From positions 1 to 29,812 of the forward strand of contig NW_014013607.1 in the NCBI RefSeq assembly GCF_000611645.1: 29,812 bases of DNA, read 5' to 3'. This DNA comes from Monoraphidium neglectum (lineage: Eukaryota > Chlorophyta > Chlorophyceae > Sphaeropleales > Selenastraceae). Position 1 is the stretch's first letter, and each line of letters starts with the position of its first letter. A program made the translations under genes and the position numbers. Of this stretch, positions 1 to 10,241 are shown piece by piece. Below the pieces are notes generated by a model that saw only the letters and a list, made by a program, of their open reading frames with translations, was not told the origin of the DNA and ran no database searches.

Positions 1-245
1 ATTGTGAACCACGGTGCTCCTCATCAACCAAACCTTTGCAGCCCACCATTGCAGCACAGCTTGGTGACCTGGGGGCCACTATGCGCACATGGGCAGTGGA
101 GCATTATGGGTAAGCTGGGCCGTGAAAGGCAAAGCAGCCGAACGGCAGACTGCCGTTGAATGCTGCAAAAAAATGTGGGATGCGTGCGTTTGCCAACTTA
201 CCACTCATCACCCTCGCCCCTGGTGACCCTCTCCAAATTTTGCAG

Positions 246-1541
246 ATTCTGTACCGCTCCACCCGGCCTGCCAGACTTCAGCAGCAGCAGCAGCAGTGCC
301 GTCGGCCATGACAACAGCCACACCAACACGGAGGGCCAGGGCAACAGAAGCGAGAAGTCCGATGGTACCTCGACGCCCAAGCCATGGGTCGCCACGCCCC
401 TGCTGCGGGTGCGCCCGGAAGCCTGTGCAGTGCACACACCTGCCCACGCACCATCCGGCTTTCTGTCAACGCCAAGGGAGATTCATCCGGCGGGGTCCTC
501 AGCTATGCGGCCGTGTCATCTCACATGCACCTGCGCAGCGCCTGTGATCGTTTCCTTCCAGGACAGTGTCTATCCAGTGTGCATGCTCAGGCCCTGGCTG
601 AACCACTGCCGCAGATGCCGGGACCCTGCGGTGAGCGCTGGAGTGTGAAGCTCAAGTACTGCCCAGTCACCGGTGCCCTCTTGGACACCCGCCACTCGTG
701 GGAGGCCTCGCTGCCACACATAGACGACATAAGGGACGCGTTCTCCAAAGAACAACTGCCACCGCCGGCACCGCGTGCATGGTGCGGCCGTGGGCCACCG
801 TTCAAATGGTTGCAATTTCCATCTGCTGTATGCAGCAAATTCTGTCTACCGTATCATGCGCATATCTTCCGCTCACTACAGGGCATACCTTATCTGCAAC
901 GATATCATAAACAGAATGATGAGATAGACTGCCGCCATTCATTTGTGGCTTACACTTTGGCGCACCATCCCTTCGCAGCCCCCCCTGCATTGACGCCTGG
1001 TTTGCGTCGTCCAGCTCGCACCTGCTGCGCCGTCGCTCGGCCACCTTTGCCTACTCTGAGGAGGGATCCGTCCTGCAGCGCGTTGACGCGGACACAATCA
1101 GCGGGTCGGGCGGCAGCCACGACAACTTTTGGTGGTGGGCGGCGCCGACAGCGAGCTTTGGCGACGTGCAATCTGCACAGGTGATATGATCGGTGGTTTA
1201 CCTTGCAGTGCAACCTCAGCAGCCAGCAATGAGCCGACCAACAATGTATAACCCATCGCAAGCTCGCATGCATTCAACGCGTTGCCAAGTGCGCCCTGAA
1301 ACTGTAAAGGCTCACGCACACATCACCTGCAAAACCCCACCTACCGTTCCCGCCATTCCTCATCCTGCATCTGGCACCTGGCCCCTATCTGCGCCCTCAT
1401 GGGTGTATCACACGGCCCTGGCAGGTCACTGAGATCTGCTACCCAGGCTCGGGCGCGTACACCCGCACACCTCTTTCACTTGCTCCACTGGCGTCCGCCG
1501 GTGCAGACGCTATCTTTGAGGCTGGCGTCATCTTGCCGTGA
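246..1541 (+). CDS. 3' exons of an unrecognised gene (5' end not defined)
   Basis: Four exons fit one phase-consistent model: 246-408 (starts after TTTGCAG, ends CGG|GTGCGC), 615-781 (after CCGCAG, ends TG|GTGCGG), 979-1180 (after TTCGCAG, ends CAG|GTGATA) and 1425-1541 (after TGGCAG, stop TGA). Together they encode about 215 residues, with G/C-ending codons throughout. The first exon is Ser/Asn/Thr-rich and low in complexity. The second contains WSVKLKYCPVTGALLDTRHS, which looks like folded protein. The third is rich in Ser and Trp (FWWWAAP). The last ends in EAGVILP. I recognise no family. The last two exons are the most secure, because frame, phase and stop all agree. The first two are less certain: another open frame overlaps 384-780 and the joins could differ. 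No start codon is assigned, and upstream exons may lie before the window. Confidence 0.55.
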
Positions 1542-2111
1542 GCGGGCTTCAAGGGGCAAATGATTGCTGTATGTGTGTGCATGCATGTACACCTGTGCAT
1601 TTGTGCAGTTGCATGCGCATGCGTGCTTCGTAACAGCGCAAGCGCAATATGTGCGCATTGGAGATATAATGTGTGGTGTGAGCATGCATTGCCCCTTTCC
1701 AGTCCCTTCATTGCCAGCGCATCAAACAACTGGCAACGGATGTGGCAAGGTATGTGGCTCTACTTCACAACACCTACCTGCTAAAATGCAGCTGTCAACC
1801 CCTGCCGGCAAACGGCTGCCCAATACAGATGCGGCTCACTGGCGCGCTGGGTACTGCGCTACTCCACCACTGGCGACAGGCGTCTGAAGAGTGCCACCCA
1901 CCAGTTGTTCTCCGCGGCTTGAAACAGGCACAGAGCCTGCTTGGTGCCAGGCGTTATCTTGGCTTGCCTCCATTTCCTGGCAGTCTGTCAGGTCAATGGA
2001 CGGATGGAGGGGTTGATGTTGAGGGCTCACAGCTGATTTCAGGGCATGCGCTGTTTTATGCGGAAATTGTTGCATGAGACGGATGCCGGTCCCTCTGTAC
2101 TAAAGCTGCTG

Positions 2112-2116
2112 TGTAA
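2112..2116 (+). terminator. Candidate TGTAA poly(A) signal for the left-edge gene
   Basis: TGTAA lies about 570 nt after the stop at 1541, a plausible 3' UTR length for a green alga, where TGTAA is the usual polyadenylation signal. A second partial match (TTGTAAAAC) lies near 2326. Assignment rests only on motif and position. Confidence 0.35.
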
Positions 2117-2607
2117 CACAGGTGTTGGTTTTGCTGGCCACAGGATTTACTCGTAGTATTGTTGCGCACCCATACAAGAAGTGACCAATATGTACGAAAC
2201 ATAGGTTCGTAGGTATTGGACCAGGCAGTGTGGCGGTTGATCATGCGGTTGAGGCACCTGTGGCACAGGGGACCCGCATGGCGTTCACCAGCAGGATGCA
2301 TGTGTGGACAAACCCCTGTCAAGGATTGTAAAACAGGTCCAAGGCTCACATGACAATGGCACAATACTGACTAATTGATGTAGCAGGCAGCAAGCATACA
2401 ATCTTGCAAAGTACTGCGGCCGCCACCAGACGACCAGATTAGTCGGAGTCCTGAACCTCCCTGGAAACTACACGGACGTAGGGCCTAGGGTGTCCATGCC
2501 CCCTGCCTGTCCCATTCGTTATGCACCCCCCGTTTGTTGACCGCATGCAGCGTCCTCCCACCGAGCTCGCCCGCGGCCGTGCCCGAGCAAGTGACCCTTG
2601 GATACTT

Positions 2608-2629
2608 GGGTTTAGGGTTCAGGTTTGGG
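2608..2629 (+). repeat. Degenerate telomere-like G-rich patch
   Basis: The patch reads GGG-TTTAGGG-TTCAGG-TTTGGG. One unit matches the plant and green-algal telomere repeat TTTAGGG exactly and the neighbours are one or two changes away. With so few units it may be chance or a relic of an interstitial telomere insertion. Confidence 0.3.
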
Positions 2630-3269
2630 TCAAGGGTGCGCCGCTGCAAACGAACGTTGCTACAGCCACCATAGAACGCTCTCTGGCGTTGGCCGTCTGC
2701 GCCTCGCGTTGTGCGTCCTCCCGCCCCTCCGCCTGTCGGCGTTAAGGTACCGGTCAGGTCCGCCGTCGGCGCAGCTGTTGTCGTAACCAGAGTCACGGTG
2801 ACCCTCGCAATCAAGATTCTCGTGGCAGGCCCAACGCAAGGCAGGTCAGGCGCGCGCGAGGCCGAGGCCCTGCGAGAAGAGCAAACGCAGGACAGCCTGG
2901 GGTGGGGTAAAATGGAGCGTGGTGTGAGGGGATCAGTTTGCTCAGGGTTGACACCATTTCTGGTGTGGGGGTCCTGCAACGGGAATAAACCCGGGTCGTG
3001 GCAAGCTGCAGATGACCGGCTTGGTCTCCCATCAACCAGGGGCAGCCGTGTGGCCCCGTAGCCGCCTGCCTGCTGAGCAGGGTGCCCCACACATGTGCAA
3101 CACCGGCCCGCCCCCAACCCGGCCCTCACACCGGCTGCCTGCCCACGCGCCGTGACAACGAGGCAGCCACCGGATTCTACCTCCCTGATACCTCTGAGGC
3201 CCTCCAATAATTGAGCCATCGCTTAAGCTGCGCGTTTTCGTCCGTGCTGGCGCACTGTGCTGCTCGCCT

Positions 3270-3465
3270 GTCCCTGCCACTCAGCTTGAGGGCGGCTGGC
3301 AGCTGCCCCGTGCACAGAGCACCACTTTGTGCGCAAGCTGTTGTTGCCGTCCAGGGCCTTGCCATGCATGACACCCGGATTGTTGTCAGCGGTCAGTGTG
3401 AGGCGCATGGTGTGGGCCCGCATGGTCGCGGGGCCGTCCTTGTGCGTGAAGCGTACGCGCCTGAT
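3270..3465 (-). CDS. Probable internal exon of an unrecognised minus-strand gene
   Basis: On the minus strand an open stretch follows a plausible acceptor (CAATCAG). It includes VRFTHKDGPATMRAHTMRLT and, further on, GKALDGNNSLRTKW. Most codons end in G or C, as in the secure exons of this window, and the amino-acid mix is that of an ordinary soluble protein. The 3' limit is not clear and I could not join it to further exons, so boundaries are approximate. No family is recognised. The opposite strand is also open here, so a plus-strand reading cannot be fully excluded. It could be an exon of a small gene running from about 4200 down to 2500. Confidence 0.3.
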
Positions 3466-3489
3466 TGCTTGGCATCACGGAGATTGCGA

Positions 3490-4766
3490 TGTGCTGGAGG
3501 ATGGGGGGCCGGGGATGAGGCCCAGGCCCTGGCGGAGGTAGGGCAGAGGGACGGGGGGTTGATCTCAAGAGCTCCACGCAGCTTTGGTAGTCAAGCGGGG
3601 CAGGGGCCAGGCGTGCTGATGCGGCTGCCAGATTGCCCGCACGCACGCTCCTAAGGCACCCGTTGTTGAACGGCAGGCCTGCACGGCACCCCGGTATGCC
3701 GATGGGCATTGATTGGCGCCTTCTCCAGCAATTTCGACAGCGCAACCACCGCCAAGGGCAATGGCAGAGCAGCGTGCTTTGTTGCAGTGCGTGAGCGGCA
3801 AGAGGCACCATCAAGGGGCCCTGCCGGGCCAGGTGCGCTGGCAGCGTGTCCTGCCATGTCGTGGATTGTTCACGATCGCACCCGGGCTACGCAATGCCAT
3901 GTTGCTGGTGTGTCGTAGATCCATAGTTCGGTAACCGACAGCAAGCTTCAAAGATCACGCGCGCGAGCTTGAAAGCTACCGTAATACTGACCTCATGCAG
4001 ATTTGCTGAAACATAGAAACACGCAGCTGTATGGTGTAAGCAAACATACGCACCAAGCTCACTTGCCGGCATGCCTCGCATATCACATCTTTGTCATGAA
4101 CCTGCTGGGCGTGGCAGTCAGCTGCTGCTGATGCGGCGCGGCTTCTTGAGCCAGGCTGCCAGGCACTGAAGGTTTCTGTGATGCAGCCAGATGCAATCAT
4201 GAATTTATATAGGTGACCTCGTTTGGTCACTTTCTTACCAGCTGATCAGCTATCAAGGAGCGCGCGACTGGGACAAACAGTCACCTGCCCAGCCCCTCCT
4301 GCATCACACGTCCCTGTCCCTGTCCCTGCTCCACCGCAACGATCTCTCTTGGCAACCTGCAAGAGCTGTTGCAGCCCGAAAGCATAGGCGCCAAATGTGG
4401 GCATGCATTATGCCAGAGGGAATGTTGGGACTGGCTCATTTACCACTTGTATTCACATTTCGCCACGACCCCGTCCTTCTCCCTCGACTCTAGCAGTAGA
4501 GGAGCCCACGCAAGGCTTGGCGCCATGACTGGATGGGGGCACACGGTGCATTGGCCCCTCAATCATGGGGACAGGTCAACCGAGATCCCCAGGCGCGGCG
4601 CAAAGCCAGCTGAGGGATCCAGGTGCACCGTGGTACCCAGGCGCACGGCCTCCTGCATGTTTGAGTGTGAGATATGTGAATGCTTAGTGTTGTTGAGGGC
4701 CGCGGCGTCAGACGCGTGTGTTGCAGGTTCACAGCAGCCAGTGTCTGCTGTGATTCATGCGTTGGA
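3490..4766. other. Gene-poor stretch with a minus-strand TATA motif
   Basis: The right part must hold the VDAC 3' UTR. A minus-strand TATATAAA lies at 4204-4211. Just below it a minus-strand open stretch (about 4175-4062) ends at a good donor, CAA|GTGAGC, and a separate 64-codon minus-strand reading frame spans 3887-4081. A short TCCCTG hexamer repeat lies at 4311-4328. None of this forms a gene model I can defend. Confidence 0.4.
4204..4211 (-). promoter_or_regulatory. TATA box, minus strand
   Basis: TATATAAA on the minus strand matches the TATA consensus. Transcription would begin near 4175, heading to lower coordinates and away from the VDAC gene. The transcript it would serve is unclear: a 64-codon frame starts at 4081, and a possible exon lies at about 3270-3465. 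Confidence 0.3.
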
Positions 4767-6548
4767 TCACTCTGTCACCATACTGCTGGAGCAACTTGCC
4801 AAGCGCTTCGTTTGTGAAACCGGCTCGACCCGGCTGCCCAGGAGGCAGATCAGCAGCGCAGCACCCACCTGAATGCGCGCCTCGTACAGCAGGCTGATGG
4901 CGCCATCGTGGGACACCTGAGGTGTTGGAGGGGATGGCAAGGGGACAATGGTCGGGATCCTGCTTGGTACTTTCCAGCGCTCTTGCGCACTGGGTGCCGA
5001 CACTGACCGGCTGCGTCGTCAAATACGGCAGGTGTGGGTGGCTCAACCTGAGTGGCGTGCCGGGCCCTACACAGGCTGTGTGGCTGCGTAGGCCCGCATT
5101 GCGAGGCGCACCTTGGCCTTGGCCAGGCCGCCGGTGTCCAGGCGGTGGGACACCGCCAACGCCACAGATCCCACAGCACTGGGGCCTGCAGATCATGCAG
5201 CGTATTGCGGGCGAGCAGGTTGCCACTTAGGGCAGGACTTTTACAGGGACAACCCGTCTCCTCATAGCCACGCTGGCCATGGCAGCAACCTGCATGCCTT
5301 CTAAGCCCCAAACCTATGAGTACATGTGCACGACATACTGCACCATGCGCAGCACTGCCCTCACCCCTGCCTCCCCACAGCTGCCTGCGCACCTGTCTCC
5401 ACGCCCTTGGCGGCCCTGAGGGGCAGGACACAGTCGGCCGCCACCGTAGTGCGCCCCGAGGCCCCGACTTGCTGCGCCGCCATGATCCCCAGGCTGCGGC
5501 CCTTGCTAGTGCCTGCTTCTGTCAGCGTGGCCGTCAGCTGCGGCAGGGACGGGGGCCGCACGTGTGGGCGATGGGGCGCGGCGGATTGCTGTGCATGCAG
5601 CGCGCCAGCCTGCCAGGGCAGCTGCAGGGCAAGTTTCTGAAGCGCTCTGCCCTGCAGGGCTCCAAATGATGCATCACACCTGCTGGCGCGATGCGGGGCC
5701 GTCGCCCTTGCTTTCCACCATCCGACTCCAGGCACCACCAATCGACCACCCCGTCAGCGCCGCCGCCACGCTGCCGCCGCTGGCGCTTGCGGCGCCAATC
5801 GTTGCAGAGCCACCGATCAGCAGCGTGGGGCCGGCCGCGGCAAAGACGGCCGACACGTCGATCCCCGCACCGCCGCCCGCGGAGGCGCGGAAGTGCATGA
5901 GGCCACCGGGCGGTGCATAGTCCACCGAGGCCTTGAGGGTGGACAGCGCCGCGTCGCTGCCGGGGCTGGCCGACGCGGCGGCAAAGGGGTCTGCAGACAG
6001 GGAGGCCGTGAGGCCCGGGACGCTGGCGGGCGTCAGCGTGGCCCCAAGCGTCGTGGCGCCGCCGCTGCCCAGGATGCTGGAGAGCACGAGGCCCTTGGCG
6101 GGCGCGTGGATAACGCTGAGCGTGGTGCTGGCAGTGGAGGGTGTGGCGCCCAGCGCCTGGGCGGACAGAATAATCCCATCAGCAGTCACGGTGTCTGCGG
6201 CAGCGGGGGCAGATGAGGAGTGTGAAGCAATGCCGGAACGGCGCACATGCCTGGACACAGGGTATCACGGCTGTCAAGTCCTGCATGTGAGGCATTAGCT
6301 ATTGCAGTGCGCGGCTACCCCGGTACAAGAAGATGTAAGGGAGTGGCAAGCACGCCGAGGCGCCGCAGGCGCGCAGCTGCAGCGACACACGAGGCGGCGG
6401 CGGCAGCTCGTGGCCGCAGTGCTCAACTGATGCTGACTCGATTCTCCTTTGTCGCAAAGGCACCGCCGACACGCGCACTGCCAGTAAGAACATCCTGGAT
6501 GGGCTGTGCCAGCAAATTGAAGGCGGGGATGGCCACAGGGGTGGACAT
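4767..6548 (-). CDS. Voltage-dependent anion channel (mitochondrial outer-membrane porin)
   Basis: VDAC forms a beta-barrel pore in the mitochondrial outer membrane that passes ATP, ADP and small anions. Five exons join with matching phases: 6548-6428 (ATG, ends CA|GTTGAG), 6194-5680, 5537-5393, 5185-5112 and 4916-4767 (stop). They give about 334 aa, against 275-295 for most VDACs. The N terminus (PAFNLLAQPIQDVLTG) could form the usual helix. NRVSINTVTADGIILSAQA matches the first-strand pattern of VDAC. Alternating Ala/Ser/Gly beta strands follow through exon 2. The late strands KGRSLGIMAAQQV, VGSVALAVSHRLDTGGLAK and VSHDGAISLLYEARI align well with the C-terminal VDAC strands. The final 30 residues after EARI diverge from the family, and the exon 2 end (near SRQQ) is the least certain junction. 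Tom40 shares the fold and is the main alternative, but the late strands fit VDAC better. Confidence 0.72.
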
Positions 6549-7399
6549 GGCTGCGATCTGGGTGGCGCCTCTTGGGAGGGAGGTGTGAGTCACTGTCGGC
6601 AGTGTGGGACAGACAGGGTATCTCAAGACTGTGCTAATGTAGACCAATTGGTTGGTCACTCAATGTTTGTGAATGATAGAGTTTCAAAATTCACAGTGTG
6701 CAGGTGAGTACAGCGCTAGGAAGCTTCCAGTGGCAACTGACGCTGCTGATGCCACCTCGTCATCATGACACCCAGCTTCTCCCCAGCGTTTGGTCTGCTG
6801 TTGATACGTGCGATGCTGTCGCTCAACAGCATCCGGGCAATGTGCTTGTTGCTTGATGGGGGGGGCTGCCTTGTAAAGGAGCGCGGGGAGAGGCGCCTGG
6901 TGTCGGCGTTGGACTGTGAAGGTATGGTGGCCAATCAGATCTGTTACACACCAAGGTAAGAATCGTACAACGTGCCACTCTCTCTGGGGTGGACCCCCAT
7001 GCACAGTCCCCTACTTCTCATTTATACCACGGCGCAGTTGCCGAGGTGCCCACCTGGCGGTGAGGTATTGTGCAGAGCGCGCACTGTGCTCATGTACAGC
7101 ACCAGGGAGCGCAGTGCCGACCGTCACGCGCAAGCCGCTTCGCTCAGCGAGCCAGGTGGGTGAATCCGGTGAGTTGTTCCTTGGCACTCTTGGCCCGTGC
7201 AAGCGCAACGACAAAGAAAGGGCATCAGGTTGACAGAAATGCAAGCAAGAATGTACTTATGCGGGAATGTACTCGCTGCGAGGATGCACTTGCGGCGTGC
7301 CGCGAGGTTGATCGCCGCCCAAAAACCACGCAGCAACCATGCAACGGTGCACTGCTGCCGCGTGGGGCGTTTGTTGGGGTGGCGGTGGCGGCACCCACT
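6549..7399. other. VDAC upstream region and 3' UTR of the coiled-coil gene
   Basis: No coding exon is supported. The part near 6549-6700 should be the VDAC 5' UTR and promoter; it holds a CCAAT/ATTGG pair at 6644-6651 but no TATA. The rest is probably the long 3' UTR of the minus-strand gene ending at 7400, closed by the TGTAA at 6948-6944. Confidence 0.45.
6944..6948 (-). terminator. Candidate TGTAA poly(A) signal of the coiled-coil gene
   Basis: On the minus strand TGTAA lies about 450 nt downstream of the stop at 7400, before the VDAC promoter region begins. Motif and position agree with green-algal polyadenylation. Confidence 0.4.
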
Positions 7400-9042
7400 C
7401 TACTTCACATCAACGGGGCCGACCCTCAAAAAGTCTGGCAGGTCAGTCACGGGCTCGACCGTGGTTGAGGGCCGCGCCCACCACGCGTCGTCCAGGCCCC
7501 CGTACCCATAATCCGGCAGACCAGACCCGGGCCCGGCGGACGACGCTGACTGCGGCTTGGCCGCCGCAGTGTGTGCTGAGCCGCCGCTGCCGCTGGTGCG
7601 GTCCTGGTCCAGCTGCGGCCACAGAACCAGCTGGGGCACCTCAAAGCCGACGCCATTGGCAGCTGCGAGGGCGTGCGGCGCTTCCTGCTGCTGCGCCTGC
7701 GCCCACTGCTCGTGCCGCTCCAGAAGCTGCACCTCCGCCTCGTACTTCTCAAATGCAGTGGGGGTGGAACACCTTTGCTGCTTAGAACTGGGCGACGATG
7801 GCAGCGACACACGCAGGACCGTGTCGCCCTGTGCCGCGCGCTTGCCCACCGTGGCTGCCTGCTGTGGCTGCGTGCTGGGTGGCGGCTGGTGCTGGTGAGC
7901 GGGGCCGCAGTCCTCGCGCAGCAGCTCTGCGGCGTACTGGCTGTCACTTGGGCAGGAGCAGCCGCCCTTGAGGTCGTGCAGCTGCTGTAGAGCGCCCTCC
8001 AGCAGGGCGCCAACCTCGCGCCCGCGCAGCAGCAGCGCCTGTCATAGCATGGTGGAGCGACAACGGGCGAGCGCCGGTTGGGTGGCTGCACAAGCTGTGT
8101 ATAAAACAGCAAGCGCTGGGGGGATGCCGGTTTGGCTCCAAGCTACAGAAGGGGCCTGGTCTTCTAGGCGATGCGAGCCTTCCTCACCCATGCATGGGCC
8201 TGCAGTCACCATCGATGCCGGACGCCCATCGCTCAACACCGCCCACCTGAAGCCGCGGCTCAGAGGTGTACCTGTCCTCCAGCCCCTCAGCCAGCCACTG
8301 CAGGAAACCTAGGTCTGCGGCCACGTCAGAGTCGCCCTGGGGCCGGACCGACAACGCGGCTTCACTGGCAGACGCGCGAGCCGCTTGCAGCAGCGCAGCG
8401 AGCCGTCGCCGCGTCTCATCGAGCTCAGCGCGCAGCGCGTGCGACTCGGCAGCAGCAGCAGCAAGCTCCACCTGGGAGCTGCCATCGGCAGGACGAGACG
8501 GTTGTGCAGAGGCGGCGGCGCCGTCCTCTGCGCCAGACGTCGCGCCGTGCAGTTCCTGTTGCTGCTGCTGCTGCTGGTGGTGCTGCTGCTGCAGAGCGGC
8601 ATCGAGCGCCGCAGCCGACTTTGCTGCTTGGGCACGCGCGTCGGCCGCCTCCCCTTGTAGCACAGCGCGCGCACCCTCGGCCTCTGCCAGCTGCCGCCGC
8701 AGATCCCCCGCCTCCTGCTGCAGCCGCCCCTCGCGGCCCTCGAATTCCTCGCACTGCTGGGACAGGTCAAGTGCACGGCGTGACGCAGCTGCGGCATCGT
8801 CGGCCGCTGCAGAATGTGCGCCCTCTGCGGCAGTGAGCTGCTCGCGGAGCAGCGCCATATGCCCACCAGCTGCCTCTGTGGCAGCCTCAGCAGCACGCAA
8901 GCAGTCACGCAGCACTGTCGCCTCCACTGCAGATGCCTCGGCCGCCGTCCGCGCCGCTAGGAGCTCCCTCTCAAGGTGCGCGCCCCGCTCGTCTGGTTGA
9001 CCTTCCTGCAGGTTCACGGGCTGCTGCAACTGCGCCTGCGTG

Positions 9043-9075
<33 letters not shown>

Positions 9076-10241
9076 CTTTGCAAGGCGTCGATGCGCAGCG
9101 TGGCGGCCGCCAGCTGCTGCTCTGCGACCGCCAGCCGCCCCACCAGCTCTCTCACCTCCGCCTCGCTGTCTGTCAGGTCAGACTGGGTGTTCATCAGCTC
9201 GCGCTGAGTCTCGTCAAGCCACTGCTTCAGCTGCTGCACCTGACCAGCCACAGGCGTCGTGAACACGGGCCCTGGGCCCGGCAAGCTGCCGCTGTAGCTG
9301 CCGCTGCCGCGTACGGGCGACACGAGGCCCATGCGGGTGAGCTCCTCCTCCTTGGCCAGCAGACTCTCCTCGCGCTGAGCCAGCGTCTCACGAAGTGACG
9401 CCACCTCCAGGCGCGCCTCGCGCCAACCACTCTCGGCTTCGGCACTAAGCTTGTGCGCGGCAGCCAGCTCGGCGCGCGTGCTGGCGAGCTGCTGTTCCAG
9501 CTGCCCAAGCGCGCTGTGGTGCGCGGCAAGCTGCTCCGACACATACGACGCAGAGGACTTGGGTGACAGGGGCTCCCGCAAGCCCACAGACCCCTGCTTC
9601 TGCAGCTGTTTGCCGCCGGCTGCGAGGGCAGCCGCCTCGGCTGCCCGGCTGTGGTCCTGGATATCGCGCAACGCCGCGACTGCCAGCTGCCGCTGCTTCT
9701 CAGCTAGAGCACGCAGCGCCCTGCAGAGGGTGCCGCAATGCGTATAGAAGGGATGGGCAACCTGGCCGTCATGCCTGCAAGCAACTGCTTCAGCACTGCA
9801 AGCATCCAATGCGACAAAATATGGCAAGCCGGACCAGTGTAGCGACAGGGCAAGACCTTCCCAGGGCAGGCAAGGCTGGAGTGTGAAAGGTGGCAGCGCC
9901 CACCTGAATGGGCCAGATAAGCTGCGCTGGTGTGCGGCGAGCTGCTGCAACTGCAGAGACACGCTGCTGTAGATCGACGCCGAAACCGGCGCACGACTGC
10001 TGCCTCCACGGCTCAAAGCATCCCCGCCAGGGGCGCCCCCGTTGATGCGGGCGCTGTTGCTGTCGCTGCCACGGCTGAGGCGAGAAGCGCCCTGGGGCAG
10101 GCGCTCTTCACCTAGCTGAGGTGTAAGTGGGTGGGCTGCGGCCTCGGCTGCCATGGCCGCTCCTGCTGACGGGCCGGCTGTCATGAAGGGGCTTGCTGGG
10201 GAATCTGCCGTGTTGGCGGGAGGCAACCATGCGGCGTCCAT
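7400..10241 (-). CDS. Large coiled-coil protein with polyglutamine runs, unassigned family
   Basis: Three exons: 10241-9904 (ATG; ends AG|GTGGGC), 9720-8247 (ends CAG|GTGGGC) and 8038-7400 (after GACAG; stop). Phases agree and give about 816 aa. Residues 1-95 are Ser/Pro/Ala/Gly-rich and probably disordered. From about 100 to 590 the protein is a long coiled coil, with heptads such as HSALGQLEQQLASTRAELAA and SLRETLAQREESLLAKEEEL, broken by a Ser/Gly hinge near LVSPVRGSGSYSGS and by two Gln/His runs (DNA 9042-9074 and 8556-8592). The last exon holds another short helical part (REVGALLEGALQQLHDLK), then a low-complexity tail ending YGYGGLDDAWWARP and DLPDFLRVGPVDVK. An in-frame ATG at 10289 would add 16 hydrophobic residues. 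I see no catalytic domain. A scaffold, golgin-like or cytoskeletal role is only a guess. It lies downstream of the kinesin gene on the same strand, but a stop and 1.8 kb separate them. Confidence 0.68.
8556..8592. repeat. CTG/CAG trinucleotide tract (coding Gln/His)
   Basis: The tract reads CTG/GTG on the plus strand and CAG/CAC on the minus strand, inside exon 2 of the coiled-coil gene. It encodes LQQQHHQQQQQQQ. It is interrupted by His codons. Confidence 0.85.
9042..9074. repeat. (CTG)n tract coding a Gln run
   Basis: About 11 uninterrupted CTG units on the plus strand (CAG on the minus strand) encode the second polyGln run in the coiled-coil protein. Pure units make it likely to vary in length between strains. 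Confidence 0.88.

Larger units (their letters stand above)
1542..3260. other. Stretch without a supportable gene
   Basis: The first part is probably the 3' UTR of the plus-strand gene ending at 1541. At 1560-1640 there is an alternating purine-pyrimidine stretch rich in TG and GCATGC. A degenerate TTTAGGG-like patch lies at 2608-2629. Long open frames exist on both strands between 2485 and 3220, but they are rich in Arg, Pro, Cys and Gly, have no splice pattern I could join, and look like by-products of high GC. Confidence 0.5.

Noticed and set aside
384..614. Upstream part of a 266-codon plus-strand frame
   Set aside because: The stretch before 615 is open, but a better phase-consistent model treats 409-614 as an intron.
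2485..3219. 244-codon minus-strand frame
   Set aside because: Arg/Pro/Gly/Cys-rich with no domain, no splice partners and a changing character along its length; typical of chance frames in GC-rich DNA.
8171..8836. Plus-strand frames opposite the coiled-coil exon
   Set aside because: The opposite strand carries an uninterrupted coiled-coil frame with good codon bias; these are its antisense shadows.
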